Assembly (NCBI GenBank): GCA_017161075.1
Contig: CP046174.1
Coordinates: 992,001 to 1,056,000, forward strand
DNA length: 64,000 bases
Direction of reading: 5' to 3'
From: Erysipelotrichaceae bacterium 66202529
GTDB lineage: Bacteria > Bacillota_I > Bacilli_A > Erysipelotrichales > Erysipelotrichaceae
Shown here: piece by piece, positions 16,247-25,720 of the stretch
How positions within the stretch are numbered: the stretch's first letter is position 1
How the letters are laid out: every line of letters begins with the position of its first letter
Notes under the pieces: model-generated
The model's database searches: none
Told to the model about the DNA's origin: nothing
Seen by the model: only the letters and a program-made list of their open reading frames with translations
Program-made: the position numbers and the translations under genes

Positions 16247-16417
16247 ATGACACGCTGGGGTTTATTTGCTGTAACAATCGGCTGCATCATCATGATGTAT
16301 TCTCAAACTTATAATGACTTTTCACAAAAAATATTGTATTGTATTTGTGGAGTCACTGTTGTATGTCTTGGAGCTTTTATGGTGTACAAGGACAAAAAGA
16401 ATGTAAAAAAGAAATAA
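16247..16417 (+). CDS. Small membrane protein, 56 aa
   Basis: The ORF runs from ATG 16247 to TAA 16415-16417. The product has two predicted transmembrane helices (WGLFAVTIGCIIMMYS and ILYCICGVTVVCLGAFMVY) and a Lys-rich tail (KDKKNVKKK), so both ends would face the cytoplasm with a very short outside loop. An AAAAGGTG site precedes the start and the next gene follows after 13 bp with its own GGAG. Being embedded in a tightly spaced operon with an appropriate ribosome binding site makes it a credible gene. Function unknown. Confidence 0.65.
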   Translation: MTRWGLFAVTIGCIIMMYSQTYNDFSQKILYCICGVTVVCLGAFMVYKDKKNVKKK

Positions 16418-16430
16418 AAGGAGAAGCAGC

Positions 16431-16901
16431 ATGATCAAAGTTGAAGAAAAATTATATGTCAATGCAGATGTGTTTTTCGAGAAAATCGCAGAATCTGTCG
16501 CATATGATGTCACAGCATCCACAGGCAAGAAGGTTCGCCCTAAGCAGATTCATAAGGGGTATTCCTACATGAAGGAAATGAAAAACAAAATGAAGCGTGA
16601 AGGCAAGGTTAAGGTTACCATCACTGATTTTGAAGCTCCAAGGATCTATAAGGCGAAATTTGAAAGCAGTCAGGGTATCAATACGATTTCCTATGAAATC
16701 GAACAGCTGGATGAGGATCATATCGGTGTAACGTATATGGAGGATTTTTCCGGAGCCAGTGGGGCAAAGAGTGTGAATTTTAAAATTATGTCCTTCTTTT
16801 ATAACCGCGGCGCAAAGAAAAAGGCAGTAAAGCTTCTGCGTAATATGGAAAGCTACATTCAGAACGAAGCAAAAGAGAAGTCAGAAGCAACCGAATCGTA
16901 A
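16431..16901 (+). CDS. DUF3284-family protein
   Basis: This 156-residue protein resembles DUF3284, a family found beside cellobiose-type PTS genes in Firmicutes. It begins with KVEEKLYVNADVFFEKIAESV and ends with a helix (FFYNRGAKKKAVKLLRNMESYI), a layout like a small START/SRPBCC-type barrel with a terminal helix. The start follows AAAGGAGAAG. No catalytic residues are apparent. Its steady association with Lac-type PTS systems suggests a sugar-phosphate-binding or modulatory role, which is inference. Confidence 0.72.
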   Translation: MIKVEEKLYVNADVFFEKIAESVAYDVTASTGKKVRPKQIHKGYSYMKEMKNKMKREGKVKVTITDFEAPRIYKAKFESSQGINTISYEIEQLDEDHIGVTYMEDFSGASGAKSVNFKIMSFFYNRGAKKKAVKLLRNMESYIQNEAKEKSEATES

Positions 16902-16935
16902 TAGTATTGGCTGCTTGTCAAAGGAGGAGCTAATC

Positions 16936-18021
16936 ATGGCTAGATTAGGAATTTCTCTTTATCCGGAGCATTCTACTCTGGAAAAAGATAAGGCATATGT
17001 AACACTTGCCGCAAAATACGGATTTAAACGAATTTTTACCTGTCTGCTGAGTGTTGAAAAACAGCGGGAGGAAATTCTTTCAGAATTCAGAGAATTGATT
17101 GACCACGCACATTCCTATGGAATGGAAGTCATACTGGACGTCGCGCCGTTTGTATTTGAAAAGCTGCAGGTTTCCTATGATGATCTGTCGTTTTTCGCCG
17201 AAATGCATGCCGACGGTATCCGTCTGGATGAGGGATTTGATTCCTTAAAGGAATCCTTAATGACCTACAACCCGCAAAACTTGAAAATCGAAATCAATGC
17301 AAGTCTGGGTACGAAATATCTGGACAATATTATGAGCCATTATCCAAAGCTGGATAACATCATTACCTGTCATAACTTTTATCCGCAGCGTTACAGTGGA
17401 ATCAGTTATGCGCATTTTGAAAAATGCAGTCAGGATATCAAGAATCTGAATATGAAAGTGGCAGCCTTTGTTTCCTCCCAGGAAGAGGGAACCTACGGCC
17501 CATGGCCAGTTAACGAGGGGCTGTGCACTTTAGAAATACACCGTGACCTGCCGATTGATGTGCAGGCAAGACATCTGTTCGCCACAAGGCTGGTGGATGA
17601 TGTCATCATTGCAAATGCTTATGCGAGTGAGGAAGAACTCTCTACGCTTTCAAAAATTGATCCTGGCAAGCTAACGTTTAAGATTGATTTTGAGGCAGAG
17701 CTTCACCCGACAGAAGAAAAAATTATCTACGAGCATCCGCATTTTGTCCGCGGAGATATGAGCGAGTATATGGCGAGAAGCACGATGCCGCGTGTTACCT
17801 ATGCGAAGGAAAGTGTTCCGCCAAAAAATACCAGAGATTTAAAACGCGGCGATGTTGTCATTGTGAATGATGAATATTCCCGTTACAAAGGAGAATTGCA
17901 TATTGTGTTGAAGGATATGCCGAATGATGGCAGAAAGAATGTCATCGGGCATATACCGGAAAATGAGACCATGCTGCTGGATTACATCAAACCATGGAAA
18001 TCCTTCGGCTTTATGCGCTAG
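16936..18021 (+). CDS. mupG: MupG-family TIM-barrel protein (DUF871), putative 6-phospho-N-acetylmuramidase
   Basis: This 361-residue protein has an N-terminal TIM barrel (RLGISLYPEHSTLEKD, RIFTCLLSVE, ADGIRLDEGFD, NIITCHNFYPQRYSGIS) and a C-terminal beta domain (~residues 245-361, with RGDVVIVNDEYSRYKGELHIV), the two-domain build of PF05913/DUF871. S. aureus MupG in this family hydrolyses MurNAc-6-phosphate-GlcNAc taken up by a PTS. The start is ATG 16936 after AAGGAGGAG; an in-frame upstream ATG at 16915 lacks a site. Placement after a disaccharide PTS and before a NagR-like GntR regulator supports hydrolysis of the phosphorylated disaccharide in the cytoplasm. Confidence 0.85.
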   Translation: MARLGISLYPEHSTLEKDKAYVTLAAKYGFKRIFTCLLSVEKQREEILSEFRELIDHAHSYGMEVILDVAPFVFEKLQVSYDDLSFFAEMHADGIRLDEGFDSLKESLMTYNPQNLKIEINASLGTKYLDNIMSHYPKLDNIITCHNFYPQRYSGISYAHFEKCSQDIKNLNMKVAAFVSSQEEGTYGPWPVNEGLCTLEIHRDLPIDVQARHLFATRLVDDVIIANAYASEEELSTLSKIDPGKLTFKIDFEAELHPTEEKIIYEHPHFVRGDMSEYMARSTMPRVTYAKESVPPKNTRDLKRGDVVIVNDEYSRYKGELHIVLKDMPNDGRKNVIGHIPENETMLLDYIKPWKSFGFMR

Positions 18022-18042
18022 AATCAGGAAAGAGGTGAAAGT

Positions 18043-18705
18043 ATGGCAACTCCTATCTACCGGAAAATCAAAGACCTGATTATGCAGGAAATTGAGGATA
18101 AGGCTGCCAATTCACCGATTGATTCAGAACGTGATATGGCGGTTCGCTTTGATGCGAGCCGTATGACTGTGCGAAAAGCAATTGATGAGCTTGTTGAGGA
18201 GGGTTTCCTCTACCGCGATAAAAACAAGGGAACCTTTGTGGCTGACCGGAAGCTGTTAAAGAAGAATACAGCTGCGGAAATGCTGCAGGAAGAAATCAGC
18301 GAGTTCATCGTTATGTATTTTAATGTAAAGGATGCCGCAGATATTGCTCCTATCCTGGAAATCGACCAGGATGACCAGGTGCTGAGTGTTGTCCGGTTGA
18401 ATACCGTCAATTCTAAGCCAACGAGTGTTGAGGAAATTTTCTTTATCCGTAATCAGATATCCGATGCGGATATGAAGAATCTGAAAAATCTGCTGGATTT
18501 GAATGACTATGTAAAGAACGGACGTGTTACACAGAAGTTTATCCCTATGCTGGTTCCGGTACAGTTCGCAAATCTGCTGAAAATCAAAATGAATACTCCT
18601 ATTATTTGTGTGGAGTCGGTTATCAGCAGTATGAGCGGGAAGCCGCTTGTATACGTTCGTGCCTATAATAACCCTTTTGAAAACGTGATAGAAATTACAT
18701 TATAA
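18043..18705 (+). CDS. GntR-family (HutC/UTRA) transcriptional regulator
   Basis: This 220-residue regulator has a GntR winged helix at residues ~1-65 (PIYRKIKDLIMQEIEDKA, SERDMAVRFDASRMTVRKAIDELVEEGFLYR, KGTFVA) and a UTRA effector domain (~90-215). HutC-type regulators such as NagR/YvoA and DasR bind TGGTATAGACCA-like palindromes and are released by GlcN-6-P or GlcNAc-6-P. Two matching operators lie at 13471 and 13715, so it probably represses its own operon. It is the last gene, 21 bp after mupG and followed by a terminator. Confidence 0.9.
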   Translation: MATPIYRKIKDLIMQEIEDKAANSPIDSERDMAVRFDASRMTVRKAIDELVEEGFLYRDKNKGTFVADRKLLKKNTAAEMLQEEISEFIVMYFNVKDAADIAPILEIDQDDQVLSVVRLNTVNSKPTSVEEIFFIRNQISDADMKNLKNLLDLNDYVKNGRVTQKFIPMLVPVQFANLLKIKMNTPIICVESVISSMSGKPLVYVRAYNNPFENVIEITL

Positions 18706-18717
18706 TTTGATGAGATG

Positions 18718-18748
18718 CACCCGGTACGCCCAGCCGGGTGTTTTTATT
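18718..18748 (+). terminator. Intrinsic terminator of the Lac-type PTS operon
   Basis: CACCCGG (18718-18724) pairs with CCGGGTG (18734-18740), followed by TTTTT. Confidence 0.85.
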
Positions 18749-18897
18749 ATTTAGAAGGTCATATTGGATACAGTTATGATGGTTTAACTATAAAAACGAT
18801 TACAATTGTTAGTGTAAGAGGTTACAAAGTTCACTTTATAACAATTCACTCTGTTTGATATACTGATGTTGAGAGAAAGGTAAGGAGGAATTGTTGT

Positions 18898-21800
18898 ATG
18901 CGATGGCGATTTTTGGGACAAATAACAAAACTGAGCATGTGCACATTGCTTGCAGTAAGTGGGATGCACATGGAAGCTCTGTGGCTGAAGGCTGCAGAAA
19001 ATTATCAAAACAACTATACACAGAAATTTTCTGATGAGATTACGATGGAGAATATGGGTGTGGATAATATGCTGATTCTGGATTCTTTAGGATCTTATGA
19101 GGGAGATGTTACATTTGAAGCTGATGTAACATTAACCGATTCCAATGAAGAACAATCCGCAGCTTTAATAGCTGGCATTACGAGTGATGACATCACAGAC
19201 GCTACATCTATTCGAGCTAATTTTCATAAAAAAATTGATTGGACACAACCGGCCAGAATATGGGGGGATGCATTAGAAAGAGAGATTACATGTCCAGGGG
19301 AAAAAGGACAAGCCAATACATGGTTTTTTGAAAACGGCATAAATGTTATGGAAACGGTACACATGAAAGTTTCCATTACGGAGAATACAGTAACGTATAC
19401 GCTTAACAATCTTAATAAAAAGGAAGTGACAGTAGGAACAGCAACGTTAAAGGATGGATATGCAGGAGGACGCCTTGGTATTATGACCTACGGCTCAAAA
19501 GCAGTGTTCTCCAATATCAAAGTAAATGATGTAGCCTATGGCACTGTGGAACATGATGAAAACGGCTTTGTCATTCGTGGCTTATCTGGAGATTCTCATA
19601 CCGTTAATGAAGCTCTGGGAACGATGACTGCATTTACCTATGAAGCAGATGTTGCTATGAATGCAGGGCAGTCCGCTGCCCTAACCTTTGGAATAAAGGA
19701 TAAAGACAAGCCAGAGAAGAATTGGTTTTCTGCAAACTTTGACGGTCAAAAAGCCAGAGTATTCCATGTGGAGGAAGGAAAAGAGGTCGTCAATTTTGGA
19801 GAGGCGACGATTACTTCTCTTGATATGGCAAAAACGGTTCACATGAAACTGGATGTTGATACAGAAGGTAATTTCAAGTATTATCTCTACAATAAGGAAG
19901 TAGCTAATGAAAATCCAGCAATCAGCGGAAAACTGGAGGATTATACAGGTGGTTATCTTGGTGCCTTGACCTTTAACAGCTCTGCGGCCTTTTCAAATGT
20001 GACAATCACAAATCAGGCACAGGGACTTACGAGCTTTACCAATATTGGGGAAGGGGAAGTTACTGTAGATGAAGATAATAAAACGGTAACTCTATCAGGC
20101 GCAAGCGGCGACCACTTCGCAATGTATGACGGTCTTTCTAAGAAGGCAAATGATTTTAAATTAGAAGCAGATGTTCAGCTTACAGGAGAAAATTCACGTT
20201 CTGCAGCACTTGTGTTTGGTGCTTCCAGCAAGACTGGAAACAGTACGACCTGGTATGGTGCGAATTTCGATAAGAAAGAGGCTGATGATAAAAAAATTCG
20301 TGTTTTCGGTGGTGGAATGACCGAATATAAAGCTGGATTAGAAGATATCGATCTTTCTAAATCCATGCATCTTTGTATTGATGTCAAAGCAGATGGAAAT
20401 TTTACCTATACCTTTGGTAACAGCGGAGAAAGTATGAAATCTATAAATGGTAAAATTCCTGACTGGAAGGGCGGCTTTGTCGGCTTGCTTACCTTTGATT
20501 CGGAAGCAGTCTTCTCCAATGTGGCATTTGAAAATAGAACAGATTACAATGTTGTAAATAATGAGGTGGCATTGGATGACAGATATCATACAAACCTAAA
20601 TGATTTAAGCTATACGAGCGGAACCTGGGAAATCAGAGAGGATGGTTTATATTCCAATGCAGCCGGTAAGGGTGACAGCTTCCTGTATACAAAAAGTGAA
20701 GGAGCAAACTTCGTATACCGTACAGATGTGAAGTTCCATAAACCGGAGGGTGCGGCAGCTCTTGTATTTCGCAGTACGGAGGATAAAGAAAATAAAAACA
20801 ACTATGCAGTGAATATCGACGGCGGCAGTGGTTCCTATAAATTCTGGAGATGGCAAAATAATGACGATTATCAAATGATTGACAGTCGTCAGGTTGAAGT
20901 AAAAGACACCTATAAGCTGGAGGTTGTAGCGTATAACGGCTGGATTTCCTACTATCTTGACGGACAGCTTGTGGGAAATACGGGCGATTATACAATTCAG
21001 AATGCCGATTTGGGACAAAGCACGTACTTGGATAAAGGGTATTTTGGTTTATTGAACTTTAATGGTGAAGTAAGCTTCCAAAACACCTACTATAAAGAAT
21101 TCGATGATAGCTTTACACCTCTACTGGAAGATTTGACTGTTACTGCCTCCACGGGAACGGTAGAGGCAGCCGGACAGTTTCAACCTACAGAAAGTGTATA
21201 TATGCAGTATGTGTCCAATGAAGCAGCTACGGTAAACCTGAAGGCTTCCCCAAAATCCTCAAATGCTGTGCTAAAGGCGGAAACAGAGGATGGAAAGACC
21301 TACAGCAGCCTGCAGAACATACCTGTTAAGGTAGGTAAAAATATTATTACAGTGACTTCAACAGTAACTGACGATAACTGTAATGCTACCTTGACCTATA
21401 AGGTAATCATCATTCGCAGAAAGGACTCCGCAGCATATTACAATGAGGAATATCGTGACCAGTATCACTATTCGGTAAAAGAAGGCTGGGCGAATGATCC
21501 TAACGGACTTGTGTACTATAACGGAAAGTATCATATGTTCTATCAGTTTTACAGTGATACGAAGTGGGGGCCGATGCACTGGGCACATGCGACCAGCACC
21601 GATCTGCTTTACTGGGAGGAACAGCCGATTGCATTTTATCCAGATGAGAACGGCTCTATGTTCTCCGGCTGTATCGTTGTGGATGAACACAACACAAGCC
21701 GATTGTTTGGTGATGGAAATACAGGAGGACTTGTAGCCCTTATTACAGCAAATGGAAACGGACAGCGGATTAAGCTCGCATACAGTACGGATGAAGGAAA

Positions 21801-24717
21801 GACATGGAAAAAGACAGATAAAATTGTAGCTGACTGGTCAAAGGATCCGTTAAACAGCAGAGATTTTCGTGATCCTAAGGTATTCCGGTGGGAAGGCAAG
21901 TGGTTCATGGTTGTAGCCGGAGGGCCGCTGCGCATTTACTCCTCTGAAAATTTGCTGGACTGGAAGGTGGAATCCACGTACAAGGATTTGCATACCGAAT
22001 GTCCGGATTTGTATCCAATCAAGTCCTCCGATGGTAAAGTGAAGTGGGTATTGTCACGAGGGGGACGATACTATAAGGTTGGTGATTTCAAGGAAGATAA
22101 TGGAAAATGGAAATTTGTGGCAGATTCCCAATATGAAGGGAATGACACAGCAAATGATGGAATCATGAATTTTGGTAAGGATTCCTATGCCGCAATGACA
22201 TATTATGTTCAGGATTTTGGAACAGAGGAAAACCCAACACTGCCTAAGCTCGTTGAATTGAACTGGATGAATACCTGGGATGATTATTGTAACAGTGTTG
22301 CGGATAAAACAGGAAATGATACCTTTAACGGTACATTCAATCTGAATCTGACTCTGGGGCTGACAAAAGCAGCAGATGGTAAATATGTGCTGACACAGAA
22401 GCCTGTTAAACAATATGAAAAACTGCGGGGAACACCAGTTTCATTCGAGAATGCAGTGATTGAGGAAAATAATAATATCCTGAAGGATTTCAAGGGAGAT
22501 ACCTATGAAATCGTGGCAAATCTGAAACCGGACAGTGCAACGCATAAGGTAGGCTTTAAGGTACGCACAGGAAATAAGGAAGAAACTGTCATTAGCTATG
22601 ATATATCCAGCAAAAAGCTATCCATTGACCGCTCCAGGTCAGGTATTATTCTTTCTGATAAATTTGCACAGATAGACGCACAGACGATTTCTGAAAAAGC
22701 GGATGGTTCTATTGATCTGCATATCTTTGTAGATAAAGCAAGTGTCGAGGTATTTGCGAATGACTATACAGTTGCAGGGGCTAATCAGATTTTTCCGACA
22801 CCGACAAGCCTGGGAGCTGAGGTATTCAGTATCGGCGGCAAGACAAAAGCGAATATTACCATTTACCCGTTAGACAGTATCTGGAAAGCAAAAGAAGCTG
22901 TGACAGATATTCAGAAGGTTGGTTTAAACAAAACTGCTGTTGACGCTTATGTTCAGGACAGCTTCCAGCTGAATGCCTATGTATTGCCAGTTACACAGCC
23001 ACAGGATATTTTATGGAGTGTCAGTGATCCTGCTGCCTTGAAGCTTGAGAAAAAGGGAAACCAGGCAGAATTTACTGCATTAAAGGAAGGATTTGTGACA
23101 ATTACAGCCGCAAGTGCGAAGGCACCTTCTGTGAAAGCGGAATGCAAGGTAACAATTCGGAAAAATGCCCTGAAAACAAATTTGGACGGTTTTAAAACAA
23201 CAGCTAACGGCTGGTATATTGACGGGGAGAAATACATCGGCTCGATTGGCGGAGAGAATGGTTTTACCCTTGCGGATACGAAAGCCAAAACAGGGGTTTA
23301 CACCTATTCCGCAGATATCCGAATGACAAAGGGAATCTTCAATATGATTATGGAATCACAGCCTGATGCATTTGCCGGAAGCTATGCGGTACAGCTGCGC
23401 AGTGGTGAACGTAGCGTACGTCTGTTTGATTTCCGCAATGACCATACATTTGCAGAAGCAAGCATGAAGAAGGTTTCGGATACAGGTGAATATCATATAG
23501 ATATTACCAAGGACGATACAACAATTATCGTACGAATCAATGGTGAAACGGTATTAACACATACGATTGAGGCCGCAGACCGTCAGTATTCAAAAGGGCT
23601 GTTTGGCTTCGGTATCTATAACGCTGAGGTTGAGGTTTCCAATATTTATGTAAGAGATGGCTATCCTGTCATCAAGGTAGTGAGTGTCATTGAGGATATC
23701 CAGCTGCGTGATGATCAAAAGAAAGCGGACGCACAAAAACTGCTTCCAGGAAAGGTACGGGTTGAGGATGTTAACGGCATAGAAAAGGAAGAATCCATTA
23801 CCTGGAATTTTGATAAGGTAGCATTTCAAACACCGGGTGCCTATGATATTACAGGTGTGACAGAAAGCGGATTATCCATACGTATTAAAGCTGTTATTAC
23901 AACAGATCAGCGCGCTTTGCAGGAAGAATTAAAAGCGGCAGAGGCCATAACGAATAAAAAATACACAGAAGAAAGCTGGAATGCTTTGAAAAAAGCGATT
24001 GCGGAAGCAAAGCGTGTCACGGATAAAGAATTTGCTCATGCAGCAGAGGTAAAAGCCGCTTTGCAAGAGCTGAAAGCAGCGGTACAAAATCTAAAAATAG
24101 CAGATTTAACAATCAGTGATAAAAAAGCAGTCGTGCAGCTGATTGGCGATCTTCCGGAGAACGTTGAGCTTCATATGAAGGATGTTTCGGATTCTGTGAC
24201 AGATAAACTAAACGCAAATTCCAAATTGCTTTTCCAAGTGCATCAGGCATATGATATCGAGCTATTAAGGGAGAATCAGACATATCAGCCGGATGGAACT
24301 ATTCTGCTTCGATTAAAGCTTTCCTCTGCCCTGATGAAAGAGAAGGTGTATATTGCTTATCTTAATGAGCGCGGAGATGTTGATGTATTAAAAACAACTG
24401 TGAAGGACGGCTACGCACAGGCAGCGATTACGCACTTTTCCGTGTATGCAATCGTAACCTATAAGGATCAGTCTTCTGATCAGCCAGGAACAGAACATCC
24501 AGATCCAATACCTGGTGATAAACCGCAAAATCAGGATATGCAGACTCCTTCGGATGCTGGACAAACCAAGAATCCAGAAGTCTCACAGAATGGAAACGGC
24601 GATAAGATGGAGAATGTAAACACCGGGGATAACAGCAATACAGCTGGTTTGGCTACATTATGCTTATTGAGCATTACAGGGGTAATTCTTCTTCGCAGAA
24701 GAAGAAAAGCAGATTAA
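18898..24717 (+). CDS. Secreted GH32 fructanase (levanase/exo-inulinase type), multidomain, wall- or membrane-anchored
   Basis: This 1939-residue protein starts with a signal peptide (residues ~1-33). Four LamG/concanavalin-like units follow (~38-214, 215-374, 378-547, 559-734), each ending in a GG-LG-LTF-S-AVFSN-like strand. A beta-sandwich (~735-835) precedes the GH32 domain (~846-1330). Catalytic residues are visible: nucleophile D867 in WANDPNG, D992 in FRDPKVF and acid/base E1034 in HTECPDL. Then come a Big2-like domain (~1335-1420), a fifth LamG-like unit (~1420-1588), an Ig-like domain, a FIVAR helical domain (~1672-1735), a Pro/Asp-rich linker and a tail with NTGDNS, one hydrophobic helix and RRRRKAD. 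The tail resembles a sortase signal but lacks LPxTG. It releases fructose from levan or inulin outside the cell. Confidence 0.92.
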   Translation: MRWRFLGQITKLSMCTLLAVSGMHMEALWLKAAENYQNNYTQKFSDEITMENMGVDNMLILDSLGSYEGDVTFEADVTLTDSNEEQSAALIAGITSDDITDATSIRANFHKKIDWTQPARIWGDALEREITCPGEKGQANTWFFENGINVMETVHMKVSITENTVTYTLNNLNKKEVTVGTATLKDGYAGGRLGIMTYGSKAVFSNIKVNDVAYGTVEHDENGFVIRGLSGDSHTVNEALGTMTAFTYEADVAMNAGQSAALTFGIKDKDKPEKNWFSANFDGQKARVFHVEEGKEVVNFGEATITSLDMAKTVHMKLDVDTEGNFKYYLYNKEVANENPAISGKLEDYTGGYLGALTFNSSAAFSNVTITNQAQGLTSFTNIGEGEVTVDEDNKTVTLSGASGDHFAMYDGLSKKANDFKLEADVQLTGENSRSAALVFGASSKTGNSTTWYGANFDKKEADDKKIRVFGGGMTEYKAGLEDIDLSKSMHLCIDVKADGNFTYTFGNSGESMKSINGKIPDWKGGFVGLLTFDSEAVFSNVAFENRTDYNVVNNEVALDDRYHTNLNDLSYTSGTWEIREDGLYSNAAGKGDSFLYTKSEGANFVYRTDVKFHKPEGAAALVFRSTEDKENKNNYAVNIDGGSGSYKFWRWQNNDDYQMIDSRQVEVKDTYKLEVVAYNGWISYYLDGQLVGNTGDYTIQNADLGQSTYLDKGYFGLLNFNGEVSFQNTYYKEFDDSFTPLLEDLTVTASTGTVEAAGQFQPTESVYMQYVSNEAATVNLKASPKSSNAVLKAETEDGKTYSSLQNIPVKVGKNIITVTSTVTDDNCNATLTYKVIIIRRKDSAAYYNEEYRDQYHYSVKEGWANDPNGLVYYNGKYHMFYQFYSDTKWGPMHWAHATSTDLLYWEEQPIAFYPDENGSMFSGCIVVDEHNTSRLFGDGNTGGLVALITANGNGQRIKLAYSTDEGKTWKKTDKIVADWSKDPLNSRDFRDPKVFRWEGKWFMVVAGGPLRIYSSENLLDWKVESTYKDLHTECPDLYPIKSSDGKVKWVLSRGGRYYKVGDFKEDNGKWKFVADSQYEGNDTANDGIMNFGKDSYAAMTYYVQDFGTEENPTLPKLVELNWMNTWDDYCNSVADKTGNDTFNGTFNLNLTLGLTKAADGKYVLTQKPVKQYEKLRGTPVSFENAVIEENNNILKDFKGDTYEIVANLKPDSATHKVGFKVRTGNKEETVISYDISSKKLSIDRSRSGIILSDKFAQIDAQTISEKADGSIDLHIFVDKASVEVFANDYTVAGANQIFPTPTSLGAEVFSIGGKTKANITIYPLDSIWKAKEAVTDIQKVGLNKTAVDAYVQDSFQLNAYVLPVTQPQDILWSVSDPAALKLEKKGNQAEFTALKEGFVTITAASAKAPSVKAECKVTIRKNALKTNLDGFKTTANGWYIDGEKYIGSIGGENGFTLADTKAKTGVYTYSADIRMTKGIFNMIMESQPDAFAGSYAVQLRSGERSVRLFDFRNDHTFAEASMKKVSDTGEYHIDITKDDTTIIVRINGETVLTHTIEAADRQYSKGLFGFGIYNAEVEVSNIYVRDGYPVIKVVSVIEDIQLRDDQKKADAQKLLPGKVRVEDVNGIEKEESITWNFDKVAFQTPGAYDITGVTESGLSIRIKAVITTDQRALQEELKAAEAITNKKYTEESWNALKKAIAEAKRVTDKEFAHAAEVKAALQELKAAVQNLKIADLTISDKKAVVQLIGDLPENVELHMKDVSDSVTDKLNANSKLLFQVHQAYDIELLRENQTYQPDGTILLRLKLSSALMKEKVYIAYLNERGDVDVLKTTVKDGYAQAAITHFSVYAIVTYKDQSSDQPGTEHPDPIPGDKPQNQDMQTPSDAGQTKNPEVSQNGNGDKMENVNTGDNSNTAGLATLCLLSITGVILLRRRRKAD

Positions 24718-24768
24718 GAGAGAAAGGAGCTCTTTGATCCTGCTGGAGAAATGAAATAGAAAAAGCAG

Positions 24769-24812
24769 ACTTGATCCCGTATGCAAATATAACGAGATCA
24801 AGTCACTTTTCT
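24769..24812 (+). terminator. Probable intrinsic terminator of the fructanase gene
   Basis: ACTTGATC (24769-24776) pairs with GATCAAGT (24796-24803), followed by CACTTTTC. Moderately strong. Confidence 0.6.
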
Positions 24813-24829
24813 TCCATGAATTGAAATCG

Positions 24830-24872
24830 TTTACATATGTAAATGGACATATAAAAATGACTGCTTTATAAT
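24830..24872 (+). promoter_or_regulatory. Promoter with upstream perfect palindrome
   Basis: TGGACA (24844-24849), 17-bp spacer and TATAAT (24867-24872). The 14-bp perfect palindrome TTTACATATGTAAA (24830-24843) abuts the -35, a classical activator position, and may bind the NarL-type protein encoded next. Confidence 0.75.
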
Positions 24873-24919
24873 GTTTTTAGGAAAGGGGCAGTAAGGCTTT
24901 AGGGAAAGGGAGATGCAGT

Positions 24920-25609
24920 ATGATTGAAATCATGATCGCAGAGGATCAGCAGCTGATCAGAGAAAGTCTGAAAATCATTATCGACAGCCAGCCTGAATAT
25001 ACAGTTGTCGCAGCACTGGAAAATGGTGAACAGGTGCTTCAGGCATTAAAGCAGCAAAGAGCGGATATCATCCTGATGGATATCCGTATGCCGGTCATGG
25101 ATGGGGTGGAGTGTACAAGACGGATAAAGGAAAGCTATCCGGATGTTCACGTTCTGATTCTGACAACGTTTGTTGAGGATGAGCTTGTCATGCAGGCGCT
25201 GCTGCACGGGGCAAGCGGTTATGTGCTGAAGGGAATATCCTTACAGGAGCTGCGCAGGGCAGTACGTATTGTCCTCGAAGGAGGCAGTATACTTGATCCT
25301 GAGGTTGCACAGCGTATGATTGCTATGATGCAAAAGACGGCGGAAGCATCCAAATGTACAGCGGGATCCGCAGCGGCTTGTGCACAAGTGAATACAGAGA
25401 AGCTGAATAAGCGCGAATGGAAGATTATTCAGCTGATAGGAGAAGGACTATCGAATCGTGAAATAGCAAGAAGGCTTATCTTTACAGAAGGGACAATTCG
25501 CAATAACCTGACCGTTATTCTGGAAAAGCTTCAGCTGCGCGATCGTACACAGCTGGCAATCTGGTATTTACAAAACGGAAAGCAGCTACAGTCTTATACT
25601 GTGAAATGA
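24920..25609 (+). CDS. NarL/FixJ-family response regulator (orphan)
   Basis: This 229-residue protein has a receiver domain (residues ~1-120) with the acidic pair E8/D9, phospho-acceptor D54 in IILMDIRMPVMDG, and the T/K positions in LILTTF and YVLKGIS. A LuxR-type helix-turn-helix follows (~160-220: LNKREWKIIQLIGEGLSNREIARRL, EGTIRNNLTVILEKL). The inter-domain linker is unusually Ala/Cys-rich. No histidine kinase is adjacent; the nearest kinases are encoded with their own regulators. The ATG follows AAAGGGAG. A palindrome at its own promoter suggests autoregulation. Confidence 0.9.
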   Translation: MIEIMIAEDQQLIRESLKIIIDSQPEYTVVAALENGEQVLQALKQQRADIILMDIRMPVMDGVECTRRIKESYPDVHVLILTTFVEDELVMQALLHGASGYVLKGISLQELRRAVRIVLEGGSILDPEVAQRMIAMMQKTAEASKCTAGSAAACAQVNTEKLNKREWKIIQLIGEGLSNREIARRLIFTEGTIRNNLTVILEKLQLRDRTQLAIWYLQNGKQLQSYTVK

Positions 25610-25643
25610 AAGGGGATTCAGTAAGAAAGAATCCTCTTTTTTC
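25610..25643 (+). terminator. Intrinsic terminator
   Basis: AGGGGATTC pairs with GAATCCTCT (one G-T pair), followed by a T-run, directly after the response regulator. Confidence 0.75.
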
Positions 25644-25720
25644 ATGTAACTCCAGTATTTACTGTAATTTTTCTTCTATTTCTAGTATAATAAAACTAAT
25701 TGGTTTCAGGAGGCACTTAT

